Shown here in pieces: positions 8,751 through 17,943 of a stretch of 64,000 nt of DNA. Numbering within the stretch: the first letter of the stretch is position 1; each line of letters starts with the position of its first letter. Position numbers and translations under genes: made by a program. The stretch is from contig NZ_JALLGW010000001.1 of NCBI RefSeq assembly GCF_023074835.1, positions 1,550,001 to 1,614,000 on the forward strand, given 5' to 3'. Source of the stretch: Halomarina salina. GTDB taxonomy: Archaea > Halobacteriota > Halobacteria > Halobacteriales > Haloarculaceae. The notes under the pieces are model-generated. The model saw only the letters and a program-made list of their open reading frames with translations. It was not told the DNA's origin and did no database searches.

Positions 8751-9124
8751 CTATTGACGTGCCCGTCGTCGACCAATCCGGCACGCAGGCGGTGATGGTC
8801 GGCCTTCCCGTTCATCACGACTGCCTGTAGCCGCTTCCGGCAGGGGGATACAGCGGCGCGCTGACGGTACCGATGGACGGGGCTTCACGTCGGTATTCGG
8901 TGTCCATCGACCCGTTTCACCTCGCCGCGTCCCCCTGTCTTCGACATCGCCCACGAGCGGCGCGTGGGATTCAGTCCCGGCAGGTCCAGTGCCGGCAGGT
9001 CCGGCCTCGACGGGTCGGGGTGTGACGGGGAGCAGCGTGACGAACCACACGATGACGAACGGTATCGCGACGAAAAGGGCGAGTGGACCTCTGTCGGTGG
9101 TCGAGGGGCTTCGCGAGAGGCCAT
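8751..9124 (-). pseudogene. Possible frameshifted small membrane protein
   Basis: On the minus strand an ATG at 9124 begins MASREAPRPPTE and lies 27-36 nt after a TATA-like GTATTTTTGC (9151-9160), the usual leaderless geometry. That frame then becomes Ser/Arg-rich, while the next frame continues with a clear membrane helix, LALFVAIPFVIVWFVTLLPV, at about 9015-9080. A single-base shift near 9085-9100 would join them into a small anchored protein. The coding frame after the helix is also poor, so decay, a sequencing error or chance are all possible. Confidence 0.3.
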
Positions 9125-9150
9125 CACCCGGTCCAGACGTTCGAGTGAAC

Positions 9151-9160
9151 GCAAAAATAC
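9151..9160 (-). promoter_or_regulatory. TATA-like element of the frameshifted gene
   Basis: GTATTTTTGC on the minus strand is an AT island in GC-rich DNA, 27-36 nt before the ATG at 9124. This spacing fits a leaderless archaeal promoter and is the main reason to think a gene once began here. Confidence 0.35.
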
Positions 9161-9438
9161 CTGATGGCCGTGGCGTCCGTGGTACGCGTGACCGCACGCG
9201 GCGCGTCCCGGTGCCGGTCCGCTCACCGCGCCGTGTCGTACTCCCGTGGCTACACGTGTAGTGACAAGGACTGTATCGTCAGTGGCACAGTATCGAACTG
9301 CGGGCTTCGTGAAGGGCTCGCAGAGCGTGTGGCACTACGGACCCCGCTGACACTCTTACAGCGGGCCTCTCTTTCGTGTGGTCTCTCACGGTGAGTCGCT
9401 ACGAGCAGGTTCCCGTTACCGAACGTTACCCTCGCTCG

Positions 9439-9822
9439 CTACGGGACGCGGCGGTCGTCGCGTTCCTGGCTCCCAACGCCCTGGCGCGGCGGTCCGTCGT
9501 AGAGGCAGGAGAAGTGTTCGTCGCAGAGCCGGAGCGTCGCCTCGTCGACCCGGTAGTCGACCTTGCAGACCCGTCTGCCGTCGACATCCTCGCAGTACGG
9601 TTTCCACTCCGGGAGTGCGTAGAACCCGTCGCGGTCGCAGAACGCACAGCCAACCGTCGTCTCCCAGTTTCCGCGGCCGAGGCTGCGGCCGAACTCCCGC
9701 TCCTCACAGCGGAAACACAGCCCACCGAGTTCCCTGCCCAGCGCCGTGTCGACGACGGCCCGGTTGTAGCCCGCCTGCAGTCCGCAGTCGATACACTCCG
9801 TCACCGACTCGTCCCCTAGCAT
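9439..9822 (-). CDS. Multi-zinc-ribbon protein, haloarchaeal, function unknown
   Basis: The 127-residue soluble protein has several Cys pairs: CIDC (10-13), CFRC (about 36-39), CAFC (about 59-62), then single Cys at the EDVDGRRVC region, and a final LCDEHFSC. These can form two or three zinc ribbons or treble-clef fingers. The first two pairs (CIDCGLQAG ... GLCFRCEE) form one unit, and CAFC ... LCDEHF the second. Such proteins are frequent in haloarchaea and are often nucleic-acid or protein binding; no specific role can be assigned. It diverges from the regulator gene at 10108. Confidence 0.65.
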   Translation of the reverse strand: MLGDESVTECIDCGLQAGYNRAVVDTALGRELGGLCFRCEEREFGRSLGRGNWETTVGCAFCDRDGFYALPEWKPYCEDVDGRRVCKVDYRVDEATLRLCDEHFSCLYDGPPRQGVGSQERDDRRVP

Positions 9823-10019
9823 CCCACCGCCTCGCTCGTGTGCCCGCTCATTCTGCCTCGGGAGAACTACTACGACGGATTAACGTTGCGGGCTTCACTC
9901 ATTGAGTCGGGAGAAGAGGCGGTCGAGGGGACCTGCTCCACCGTTCCGACGGTCCCGGTCGCACTCGTCCTCGGAAAGCGGCGTCTGCCGAACGTCCGAC
10001 TCTCGTCAGACTCCCCTAG

Positions 10020-10042
10020 AAACCCCTCTATTTCCACTGGAG
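10020..10042 (-). other. ORB-like element (Orc1/Cdc6 recognition-type sequence)
   Basis: The minus strand reads TCCAGTGGAAATAGAGGGGT within this 23-nt block. It has the layout of archaeal origin recognition boxes: an inverted TCCA/TGGA core followed by a G-string (TCCASTGGAAAC..GGGG type). It lies in the 285-nt gap between the zinc-ribbon gene and the regulator at 10108. It is a single copy, so a working origin here is not implied. Confidence 0.4.
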
Positions 10043-10107
10043 ATACACGTACGGCGTGGGTGGTCGGAGACGGCCCGATTGATATCGTCGGGTCGCCAGT
10101 TCCCGAC

Positions 10108-10974
10108 ATGGACGACTCCGCGCCCGAGTTCGTGAGCGACCCCGACGCCGCGTTCGCGGCCGTCGCCGACCCGACGCGCGTCGACGTCCTCCGGGCGCTG
10201 GCCGAACACGTCCGGGAGACGGGCGAGCAGGTCTGCCGGTTCTCGACGCTCCGGAAGCGTGCGGGCGTCGAGGACCCCGGTCGCTTCCGCTACCACCTCG
10301 AGGAACTCCGCGGCCACTTCGTCGAGAAGGTCGACGACGGCTACCGATTCACCTACGCGGGCGGCGAGATCGTGGGTGCCATCCTCGCCGGTCGCTACAC
10401 CGACCACGAGCGCCTGGGACCGACGCCGCTCGACGGCCAGTGCAGCGTCTGCGGCGAGGACATCGCCGGGCGGTACGAGCAGGGCCGCATCGAGGTCGAC
10501 TGCGAGGCGGGGCACCAACTGTTGAGCTGGCCGCTGCCGCCGAACGCGGCCACCCACGCGACCGTCGCCGAACTCGCCGGGGTGGCGACGAGCCTCGTCC
10601 TCCACGCGGTCGACCTGTCGCTGCAGGGCCACTGCCCCCGGTGCTACGGGCCGACGACGGCGCGAATCGAACCGTCCGACGAGGGGGAGATGCCACAGTT
10701 CCGGGCCGCCTGTGACACCTGTGCGGGACTGGTCGTCGGCCCCGCCTGGTTCGCGCTCACCGTCCATCCGACGGTCGAGGCGTTCTACCACGACCACGAC
10801 CGGCCCATCCGCGAGGCGATGCTGTGGGAACTCGCGCACGTCGACTACGAGGCGACGCCCGCCGACGGCGAGGGCGTGGTCCGTCTCTCCGCACGACTGG
10901 ACGACGAGGTGCTCCACGCCGTCCTCGCCGAGACGGGTGCGGTGCTCTCGACGCGGGTCGAGCCCGTCGAGTAG
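10108..10974 (+). CDS. Winged-HTH transcriptional regulator with C-terminal zinc ribbons
   Basis: This is a 288-residue protein. Residues 8-80 form an ArsR-like winged helix (DPDAAFAAVADPTRVDVLRAL; STLRKRAGVEDPGRFRYHLEEL), where the FRYHL recognition helix is typical of haloarchaeal HTH-20 regulators. Two Cys clusters follow: CSVCGEDI near 112-119 and CPRCYGP with CDTC about 30 residues later. The C-terminus (VDYEATPADGEGVVRLSARL) is the usual end domain of this family, which occurs in many copies in haloarchaea. The ATG at 10108 gives the canonical N-terminus; upstream codons to 9838 are not coding-like. The regulated genes are unknown; the next gene downstream is the M23 peptidase. Confidence 0.85.
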   Translation: MDDSAPEFVSDPDAAFAAVADPTRVDVLRALAEHVRETGEQVCRFSTLRKRAGVEDPGRFRYHLEELRGHFVEKVDDGYRFTYAGGEIVGAILAGRYTDHERLGPTPLDGQCSVCGEDIAGRYEQGRIEVDCEAGHQLLSWPLPPNAATHATVAELAGVATSLVLHAVDLSLQGHCPRCYGPTTARIEPSDEGEMPQFRAACDTCAGLVVGPAWFALTVHPTVEAFYHDHDRPIREAMLWELAHVDYEATPADGEGVVRLSARLDDEVLHAVLAETGAVLSTRVEPVE

Positions 10975-11040
10975 GTGACAGTCCGTTTATAGAAGAGCCG
11001 TTCGCCAAACCCTCATCTACCGGTCCGTGCATCTGGTGGT

Positions 11041-12150
11041 ATGCTGTCGAAGCTCCTCTCTGACGCCTCCGGCGGCGACGGTCGGCCCTCCCCCAGCGAC
11101 CCCGGACCGGCCGACGGCGACCGGGCCGCCACCGAGGGCTCCCGACCACCGACAGAGACGCCCGACGAGCAGGAGTCCGGCTGGCGGCTCCCCGACCCGA
11201 CCAACCTCGCGCTGCTCGGCGTGCTCTCGATTCCGGGGTTCCTCGTCCCGGACCTCGACCAGTTGCGCGGGTTCGCGCTATTCTTCCTGTTCGGCTTCTG
11301 GCCGCTCGTGGCGATGCTGCTCCCGTCCCGCGAGGAGTCGGGGACGGACTGGGTGCGGACCGGCGACCGCTGGACCACCGCCCGGTTCCTGCTGTCGACG
11401 CTGGCGCTGCAGGTCAACCCGTGGGTCCAGACCCAGGCCCTCCGGCAGCTCGCCGGGCACGGGGCCATCTACCTCCGGTACCGGTTCGACCTGCCCGCCC
11501 CGGACTCCTTCGACCAGCGGACGACCTACCGCCTGCCCGTCGAGGGCGAGTGGACCGTCGTCAACGGGAGCCACGACCGCTCCGCGTCCCACTCGTGGAG
11601 TATCCTCGGCCAGCGCTACGCCTACGACCTCGTGCAGACCGACGCCGAAGGGCGGACCTACACCGGCGACGGCGACGACCCGGCGGACTACTACTGCTGG
11701 GACGAACCGGTCGTCGCGCCCGCAGACGGCGTCGTCGTCGCGGCGAACGACGGCCACCGCGATACGCCGCGGACGAAGGGCTGGCTGGACCTGCGCCAGC
11801 GCGACATCCGGGGCAACTACGTCGTGGTCGAACACGCGGGCGGCGAACACTCCGTCCTCGCCCACCTCCGTGAGGGGAGCGTCGCCGTCGCGGCGGGCGA
11901 CCGCGTCGTCGCCGGCCAGCGGGTCGGTCGCTGTGGCCACTCGGGCAACTCGACGGAGCCACACCTCCACTTCCACGTCCAGGACGACGCGTCGTTCTAC
12001 CGCGGGATGGGCCTCCCGGTGACGTTCTCGCACGTCGCGGTGGCGAGCGGTCCGAAGGAGGAAGTAATCCGGCACGACGAGGCGGCCGTCGCGGTCGGCC
12101 AGCGCGTCATCCACGCTCCCGAAGCGGCGTCCGTCGAGACGACGGACTGA
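11041..12150 (+). CDS. Membrane-anchored M23 (LytM-type) metallopeptidase-fold protein
   Basis: The protein has 369 residues. After an acidic disordered N-terminus (about 1-50) come two membrane helices (about 55-72 and 78-97; FALFFLFGFWPLVAMLL). The C-terminal half is a LytM beta-barrel: ASHSW...GQRYAYDLV, EPVVAPADGVVVAANDG, NYVVVEHAGGEHSVLAHL, then the ligand motif HLHFH at about 308-312. Family knowledge: M23 enzymes cleave peptide cross-links in peptidoglycan, which haloarchaea lack, so the substrate here is unclear (S-layer or other cell-surface protein is inference). The first zinc His is probably in ASHSW, as in related divergent members. It follows the regulator gene by 66 nt on the same strand. 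Confidence 0.8.
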   Translation: MLSKLLSDASGGDGRPSPSDPGPADGDRAATEGSRPPTETPDEQESGWRLPDPTNLALLGVLSIPGFLVPDLDQLRGFALFFLFGFWPLVAMLLPSREESGTDWVRTGDRWTTARFLLSTLALQVNPWVQTQALRQLAGHGAIYLRYRFDLPAPDSFDQRTTYRLPVEGEWTVVNGSHDRSASHSWSILGQRYAYDLVQTDAEGRTYTGDGDDPADYYCWDEPVVAPADGVVVAANDGHRDTPRTKGWLDLRQRDIRGNYVVVEHAGGEHSVLAHLREGSVAVAAGDRVVAGQRVGRCGHSGNSTEPHLHFHVQDDASFYRGMGLPVTFSHVAVASGPKEEVIRHDEAAVAVGQRVIHAPEAASVETTD

Positions 12151-12369
12151 GCGACGGGTCCTCGGCGGCGCCCACCGGCCGCACCACAGCTATTTCGCGT
12201 CCGGTTCGAGACCTGGGGACTGCGATAGCAGTTCTCGAACGACGGTGTCGAGGGGACCCAGACAACCGGTGAGCCTCGCAGCTCCAGCGACCACCGACGA
12301 GAGGAGGGCACGGCGGTTCACGTCCGATAGTTCAGATACGCTGACAAATCCTTTCGGGTGCTCGTCGCT

Positions 12370-14043
12370 CTACAGGCGAGCGACGAGCGTGTCGGTGTCC
12401 TCGATGCCCTCGATGACGTACTCCATGAACTGGTTCGCCGTCGCGCCGTCGACGAGGCGGTGGTCGAACGAGAGGCTGAGGTCGACCCGCGGTTGCACCT
12501 CGACCCGGTCGTCCTCGGTGGCGACCGGCTTCTTCCCGACCCGGCCGATGCCCATGATGGCCGCCTCGGGGTGGTTGACGATGGGCGTGCCGTAGGTACG
12601 GTGCTCGCCGAACGTCGCCTGGTTCGTCACGGTGAACGTCCCGCCCCGCAGGTCCGCGGCGTCGATGGAGCGGTCGCGGGCCTGCTCGGCGAGGTCGTTC
12701 ATCTCGCGGGCCACCTCGACGATGGACTTCCGGTCCACGTCCTGAATGACCGGGACGATGAGTCCCTCCTCGGTGTGGGTGGCGAACCCGACGTTGTAGT
12801 AGTGCTTCTCGACGATCTCGTCGGTCGTGTCGTCGATGCTCGCGTTGACGATCGGGAACTCCTTGAGCGCCGGCACGACCGCCTTCAGCAGGATGGGCGA
12901 GTACGTGATGTGGACGTCGTGTTTCTCGTCGAGTCGCTCCTTCAGGTCCACGAGGTCGGTCGCGTCCGCCTCGAACCCCGAGGTGACCTGCGGGACGACC
13001 GACGCCGACCGGGCCATGTTCTCGGCGATGCGGCCACGGAGTCCGGACAGCGGGCGGCGCTCGGAGCGCTCCTCGTCCTCGTCGACGGCGACAGCCTCTA
13101 TCTCGGTGGTCGGGTGCTCGATGGTGTACGCCGACCCCTCCTCGGCCGCGGCGCTCGCTGGCTGGTCGCCCTCGTCTGTACTCGCTTCGCTGGCACGCTC
13201 GCTCTCGTCGCCGCTGGTCTCTGTCTCCCCTGCGCTCTCGGAGAGTCGCTCGTCGATGTCCGCCTGCAGGACGCGCCCGTTCGGCCCCGACCCGTCGATG
13301 TCGGAGATATCCACACCCTCCTCGCGGGCGTACGTCCGCGTTCGCGGGGCGGCGAACACCCGCTCTTCGTCCGACCCGGGCGTCTCACTGGTCTCGCCCT
13401 CTGCGTCGCCCTCCTCGTCGGACTCTGATTCGGACTCGGAATCGGCCGCCTCGGCCGACTCGTCGGCGTCTGCTGCCGACTCGTCTGCTGTTTCCTCCTC
13501 GTGCTTCTCGGGTTCCTCTTCCTCCGTCTGTTCGACGGCCTGCTCTACGTCCTCGCCCTCACCACGCTCGGCATCATCCTCCACATCTTCGTCTTCGGCC
13601 GCTTCCTCGTCGGTCTCTGCCTCCTCTGCTTCGGCCCCGTCACCTTCGGCCGCGTCCTCGTCGGACTGCGCCTCCGACTCGTCGGCGTCCACGTCGTCCT
13701 CCGCATCCGCTTCCTCGCTCTCGCGTTCGACGTCCTCCTCGTCTTCGGACCGTTCGTCCGCCTCCGCGGCGGCCTCGGCCTCGTCACCGCCGCTCGGCGG
13801 CGAGTCGGTCTCGATGACGACGAACACCTCCCCGACCTGCACGGTATCGCCAGCGTCGGCCAGCAGTTCGTCGACGGTGCCCGGACACGGCGAGGGGACC
13901 TCCGTCACGGCCTTGTCGGTCTCGACCTCGCAGAGCACGTCGTGCTCCTCGACCTCGTCGCCGGACTCGACGTGCCACTCGACGATCTCCGCCTCGGTCA
14001 ACCCTTCGCCGGGGTCGGGCAGTTCGAACTCGTACCTCGTCAT
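12370..14043 (-). CDS. 2-oxo acid dehydrogenase E2 (dihydrolipoamide acyltransferase) with long acidic linker
   Basis: This is the 557-residue E2 core of a pyruvate/branched-chain-type dehydrogenase complex. Residues 1-80 are a lipoyl domain with the attachment Lys44 in [10 protein letters not shown]. Residues 84-228 are an extreme acidic linker rich in Glu, Asp and Ala. Residues 229-267 are the peripheral-subunit-binding domain ([20 protein letters not shown]...GPNGRV). A second acidic linker runs to about 325. The rest is the CAT-like acyltransferase domain with catalytic FDHRLVDG (His528, Asp532). The linker is far longer than the usual 30-60 residues. It lies 66 nt downstream of the fused E1 gene and is almost certainly cotranscribed. 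No E3 gene is seen in the window. Confidence 0.92.
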   Translation of the reverse strand: MTRYEFELPDPGEGLTEAEIVEWHVESGDEVEEHDVLCEVETDKAVTEVPSPCPGTVDELLADAGDTVQVGEVFVVIETDSPPSGGDEAEAAAEADERSEDEEDVERESEEADAEDDVDADESEAQSDEDAAEGDGAEAEEAETDEEAAEDEDVEDDAERGEGEDVEQAVEQTEEEEPEKHEEETADESAADADESAEAADSESESESDEEGDAEGETSETPGSDEERVFAAPRTRTYAREEGVDISDIDGSGPNGRVLQADIDERLSESAGETETSGDESERASEASTDEGDQPASAAAEEGSAYTIEHPTTEIEAVAVDEDEERSERRPLSGLRGRIAENMARSASVVPQVTSGFEADATDLVDLKERLDEKHDVHITYSPILLKAVVPALKEFPIVNASIDDTTDEIVEKHYYNVGFATHTEEGLIVPVIQDVDRKSIVEVAREMNDLAEQARDRSIDAADLRGGTFTVTNQATFGEHRTYGTPIVNHPEAAIMGIGRVGKKPVATEDDRVEVQPRVDLSLSFDHRLVDGATANQFMEYVIEGIEDTDTLVARL

Positions 14044-14109
14044 CGGCGTCCCTCCGCGTCGCGCGGGTCGCCGCCGGTCGATACCGCTCTCTCGGGTGTG
14101 GTGGGTCGG

Positions 14110-16302
14110 TCAGAACTCATAGCTCATCACCGCCTCGATGGCGTCTGCGGCGCGGTTCGCGTCCGTCAGGTAATCGTCCTCCGCGTCGTTGCCCGGGAAG
14201 TGAACGTCGTAGCCCGTCGCCCGCTTGACCGGGGCCTTCAGTCGGTCGAGCGCGTACTCGTTGACGAGTGCCGAGAGTTCGGCCCCGAGGCCGAGCGTCC
14301 GGCGGGCCTCGTGGACGACCACGCAGCGACCGGTCTTCTTCACGGACTCCAGAATCGTCTCGACGTCGAGCGGCGAGAGCGTGACGAGGTCCACGACCTC
14401 GACGTCGGCGTCCACCTCGTCGGCCGCTCGCTCGGCCTGCGGGACCATCGCCCCCCAGGTGAGTACCGTCACGTCCTCGCCTTCCCGGACGGTCCGGGCC
14501 TCGTCGAGCGGGACGGTGTACTCGTCGGTCGGCACCTCCTCCTCGATGCCCCGGTAGATGGACTTCGGCTCCATGAACACGACCGGGTCGTCCGAGCGGA
14601 TGCTCGACGCCAGCAGCCCCTTCGTCTGGTAGGGGCTGCTCGGACAGACCACCCGGACGCCCGGCGCGTGTATCTCGAACGTCTCGGTCGACTCCTGGTG
14701 GTACTCCAGGGCCTTGATGCCGCCGCCGTACGGCATCCGGATGGTCATCGGCATCTCGACCTCCCCACCCGTCCGCTTGTTCATCTTCGCGACGGCGTAC
14801 ATGAACTGGCCGAACGCGGGGTAGAAGAAGCCCATGAACTCGATTTCGGGCACCGGCCGGTCGTCGCGCATCGCCATCCCGGCGGCCGCCCCGACGATGC
14901 CGTTCTCCGACAGCGGGGTGTCGATGACGCGGTCACTCCCGTACTCGTCGAGCAGGTCGTCGGTCGCCCGGAACACGCCCCCGAGCGGTCCGATGTCGTA
15001 TCCGAGCACCCGGACGTCGTCGTCGCGGTCCATCTCCTGGTGGAGCGCCCGGTTGACCGCCGTCACGACGTCCATCGACTGCGCCTCCACGTCGTCGTCG
15101 CCGGGGTCCCGCGGCGAGAACTCGACGTCGAGACCCGGACCGTGGTCGGCCCACTGCTCGGTGTCGAACGCGTCGCCCGTGAAGTCGGTGAACGGGTTCT
15201 CGCCCGCCTGTTCGCGCTGGAACTCCGTGCGCTGGTGGGCCTCGCGCCAGGAGGTGCCGTGGAGGTGGTTGTCGAACATCGTCGCCGGGTCGGACTCGCC
15301 GACCGACCGCGCCTCGTCGAGGGCCTCGTCGATGTCGGCGTCGACGTCCTCCTCGATCTCTTCGCGTCGGTCGTCGTCGAGCAGGTTGCGGTGGCCGAGA
15401 TACGTCGAGAACCGGTCGATGGGGTCGCGTTCGGCCCACTCCTCCTTCTGTTCCTCCTCGTCGCGGTAGAGGCTCGCGTTGTCGGAGGTGTTGTGGTTGC
15501 CCATCCGGTAGGTGACGGCCTCGATGAGCGTCGCGCCGCCGCCCTCGCGGGCGCGCTCGACGGCCCGACTCGCCGCGTCGTACATCGCGAGCACGTCGTT
15601 GCCGTCGACGCGTTCGTGGGGGACGCCGTACGCCTCGGCCTTCTGGGCGAACGTCTCCGACCCCGTCTGTCGCTTCGAGGGTTCGGAGATGGCCCACTGG
15701 TTGTTCTGGACGACGACGACCACCGGGGCGTCGAACACGCCCGCGAAGTTCATCCCGTCGTGGAACGACCCCTCGCTGGTCGACCCGTCGCCGATGAACG
15801 CCATCGAGACGGTGTCGCGGTCACGGAACCGGTCGGTCATCGCCGACCCGGCCGCGTTGGTCACGTTCACGCCGACCGGCGTGTAATCGGGCGAGAAGTT
15901 GACCGGCGACTCCCAGTCGTCCAGTCCCTCGGCGACCGTCTCGGGTTCCTGCCCGGTCGTCCCGGCGATTATCTTCGCCATCGGGACGTCCCAGTGGACC
16001 AGCGCCGAGTTCTGTCGGTAGGTGTAGAACACCCAGTCGTCCTCCTGCAGGGGCGCTGCGGCACCGAGCGCCACGGCCTCCTCGCCGCGCGAGCGGGCGA
16101 CGAGGCTCGCCTCGCCGCTGCGCTGGATGTCGAGCATCGTGTCCTCCAGCGACCGGGTGGCGACCAGCGTCCGGTAGAGGTCGACGAGTTCGTCGTCGTC
16201 GAGCGACGGGACGTCCGCGCCGTCGAGGACGCCGCCGTCGTCGTCGAGCACCTGGTGGTAGTCGGGCGGCGGGTCGCGCTCCGACCAGGTCTCGTCAGCC
16301 AT
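14110..16302 (-). CDS. Fused E1 alpha-beta subunit of 2-oxo acid dehydrogenase
   Basis: This 730-residue protein carries both halves of a thiamine-diphosphate-dependent E1 in one chain. Residues about 35-370 are the alpha part, with LYRTLVATRSLEDTML, the ThDP motif GDGSTSEGS (171-179) ending in QNN (199-201), and EAVTYRMGNHNTSDN. A linker of about 35 residues follows. Residues about 408-725 are the beta part (MDVVTAVNRALHQEM, GGVFRATDDLLDEYG, DTPLSENGIVGAAAG, RMPYGGG). Reaction: decarboxylation of a 2-oxo acid and transfer to lipoyl-E2. Haloarchaeal E1 is usually two genes, so the fusion is notable; the sequence across the joint is continuous and not a frameshift. The ATG at 16302 begins MADETWSE. 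The E2 gene follows. Confidence 0.9.
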   Translation of the reverse strand: MADETWSERDPPPDYHQVLDDDGGVLDGADVPSLDDDELVDLYRTLVATRSLEDTMLDIQRSGEASLVARSRGEEAVALGAAAPLQEDDWVFYTYRQNSALVHWDVPMAKIIAGTTGQEPETVAEGLDDWESPVNFSPDYTPVGVNVTNAAGSAMTDRFRDRDTVSMAFIGDGSTSEGSFHDGMNFAGVFDAPVVVVVQNNQWAISEPSKRQTGSETFAQKAEAYGVPHERVDGNDVLAMYDAASRAVERAREGGGATLIEAVTYRMGNHNTSDNASLYRDEEEQKEEWAERDPIDRFSTYLGHRNLLDDDRREEIEEDVDADIDEALDEARSVGESDPATMFDNHLHGTSWREAHQRTEFQREQAGENPFTDFTGDAFDTEQWADHGPGLDVEFSPRDPGDDDVEAQSMDVVTAVNRALHQEMDRDDDVRVLGYDIGPLGGVFRATDDLLDEYGSDRVIDTPLSENGIVGAAAGMAMRDDRPVPEIEFMGFFYPAFGQFMYAVAKMNKRTGGEVEMPMTIRMPYGGGIKALEYHQESTETFEIHAPGVRVVCPSSPYQTKGLLASSIRSDDPVVFMEPKSIYRGIEEEVPTDEYTVPLDEARTVREGEDVTVLTWGAMVPQAERAADEVDADVEVVDLVTLSPLDVETILESVKKTGRCVVVHEARRTLGLGAELSALVNEYALDRLKAPVKRATGYDVHFPGNDAEDDYLTDANRAADAIEAVMSYEF

Positions 16303-16932
16303 CGCTCCCCCCTCGCACTCGGTGGCCGCGACTCGTCGGTGGTTCCGTGCCGGTACCCCCCGCGACAGTCCTCGGTGGTACAGTCGGTGTGGTCATGGTC
16401 AGTTCGACCGCCGCTGGTGCGCACCAGTCGTCGAGTGTGTCCCGAACACGCAACCGGGACTGTTGCCGTCAGTCGTTGCGTACGCAAGCGTCGCCCGTGG
16501 TGCGGCCGAACGGTGGCGCGTCGATGCGCCTCACGCTCCTTCGGTGTCTCTCACGCCGGGTCGAGCAGAACTCTCCGTTGACCAACTTCCCCACAATGAG
16601 CGCCCGCTCTCGCATCACGTTCTCACCGCCGTCGGGTGACGCATGAGGTGGACGGACGGGACGGACTCGTCTGCACCCGTACCGGCTCGGCCGTCCCGGA
16701 CGGGGCAGTGGATGCCAACAGCGTGTCCGACCGTCGCTCGCCCACGCTCGCTCGAAGGAGGGCCGCTCGACCCAAAAGCGATTCCTGAAACTCGTTTCAG
16801 CAAGCGTTCAGTCCTGTTGTTTCCCCCCCGACGGAACTCCCCGGGCTGGACGCTCACCACGGCGGAACGGTCTGTGGTAGCGGAATATTGATGCTCCAGT
16901 CCTCGCTACGTGGGGGCAAGCGAACTCCACCG
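16303..16932. other. Intergenic region with a perfect palindrome
   Basis: These 630 nt separate the divergent E1 operon and the FilR1-type regulator. No frame here looks coding. The only clear structure is the perfect inverted repeat at 16785-16800 (separate entry). Promoters for both flanking genes must lie within. Confidence 0.5.
16785..16800. promoter_or_regulatory. Perfect inverted repeat, candidate operator
   Basis: CTGAAACTCGTTTCAG has two 7-nt arms (CTGAAAC and GTTTCAG) around TC. It lies 133-148 nt before the regulator start at 16933 and about 480 nt before the E1 start. Its AT content stands out locally. Autoregulation by the neighbouring FilR1-type regulator is a reasonable inference; nothing shows it directly. 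Confidence 0.4.
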
Positions 16933-17724
16933 ATGTCGTCGCCCCTCTCGGACCTCGAATTCCTCGCCCGCTCGGAGAACCGGGTAGCGGTGCTGGCGGC
17001 GCTCCGGGAGGGGGCGGCGACGCGGCGGGACCTCAGAGAGACGCTCGACGTCGAGCGGGTGACGCTCGGGCGCATCCTCGCCGACTTCGAGGAGCGGTCG
17101 TGGGCGGTCGACGCCGACGGGACGTACCGCCTCACGGTCGTCGGAGAGATCGTCGCGGATACGCTTGCGGAGGCGGTCGACGCCATCGAGTCGGCGCGCA
17201 CGCTGGAACCGCTGGTCGGCCTGCTCCCGTTCGAGGAGTTCGACGTCGAGCCGACCCGATTTCAGGGGGCGACGGTGACCGAGGCAACCGTCGGCGACCC
17301 GTACCGACCGGTCCGGCGGTTCATGGAACTGCTCGACGGGTCGTCGTCGCTCCGGGGGTACGACACGACGACCATCGCGCCGCTCTACGTCGACGACGTG
17401 CGCGAGAACGTCCTCGGCGGGATGACGACGGACGTCGTCTACCTGCCGACCGTCGCCGAACAGCTCGTCGAGGACTACCGCGACGCGGTCGCGGCCGCCG
17501 TCGAGGCCGGGCACCTGCGGCTCCGTGTCGACGACTCGCTGCCGTTCGGCCTCGCGGTGTTCGACGACCGCGTCGGCGTCGGCGTCTACGACGACGCGAA
17601 CGGGATGCTCTCGGTGTTCGTCGACACCGACGACCCAGCCGTCCGCGAGTGGGCCGTCGAGAGCTTCGCTACCCACTGGTCGCGGGCGACTCCGCTCGAC
17701 GCGTGGGCCGCCGAGTCGTCGTGA
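16933..17724 (+). CDS. Winged-HTH regulator with FilR1/DUF1724-type effector domain
   Basis: The protein has 263 residues. The N-terminus is a winged helix (LEFLARSENRVAVLAALREG; ATRRDLRETLDVERVTLGRIL), followed by the family's middle domain (LEPLVGLLPFEEFDVEPTRF, GATVTEATVGDPYRPVRRFM) and an effector-like end (DSLPFGLAVFDDRVGVGVYDD). I chose the ATG at 16933 because it starts just before the helix; 15 more codons are open upstream. A second protein of the same architecture is at 38897-39694, so this genome has several paralogues. The target is unknown. It lies divergent from the E1-E2 operon. Confidence 0.85.
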   Translation: MSSPLSDLEFLARSENRVAVLAALREGAATRRDLRETLDVERVTLGRILADFEERSWAVDADGTYRLTVVGEIVADTLAEAVDAIESARTLEPLVGLLPFEEFDVEPTRFQGATVTEATVGDPYRPVRRFMELLDGSSSLRGYDTTTIAPLYVDDVRENVLGGMTTDVVYLPTVAEQLVEDYRDAVAAAVEAGHLRLRVDDSLPFGLAVFDDRVGVGVYDDANGMLSVFVDTDDPAVREWAVESFATHWSRATPLDAWAAESS

Positions 17725-17943
17725 GCCTGGCGGGACGCTCACCGACTCCCGCCGTTGGGTCTCCACCGACTACCGCGGCCGGGTCTCGACCGACTCCCAT
17801 CGTCGTGTGACCCGGACCGAACACGGCGTGAACACCGCTCGTGTCATGAACGCAGTATCTTTATCGTGACTCACAGCCTGCGAGTGGTATCGGTCGGAAC
17901 GCGGGTGCCAGTTCCTGTGTGGCCGCGTCTCGACGATTCGACC

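Larger units (their letters stand above)
8696..9438. other. 743-nt region with no intact gene
   Basis: No intact coding frame with haloarchaeal character is seen. The only coding signal is the apparently frameshifted single-helix membrane protein on the minus strand (8751-9124, separate entry). The stretch 9200-9438 shows no gene or RNA I can recognise. Confidence 0.5.

Noticed and set aside
13501-16581. 1026-residue plus-strand frame opposite the E1-E2 operon
   Set aside because: It is an antisense shadow of high-GC coding DNA: Arg/Val/Leu-rich without motifs, while the minus strand carries full E1 and E2 domains.
16347-16646. 99-residue frame in the gap before the FilR1-type regulator
   Set aside because: Ser/Arg/Thr-rich composition with no conserved-looking motif or promoter; read as non-coding.
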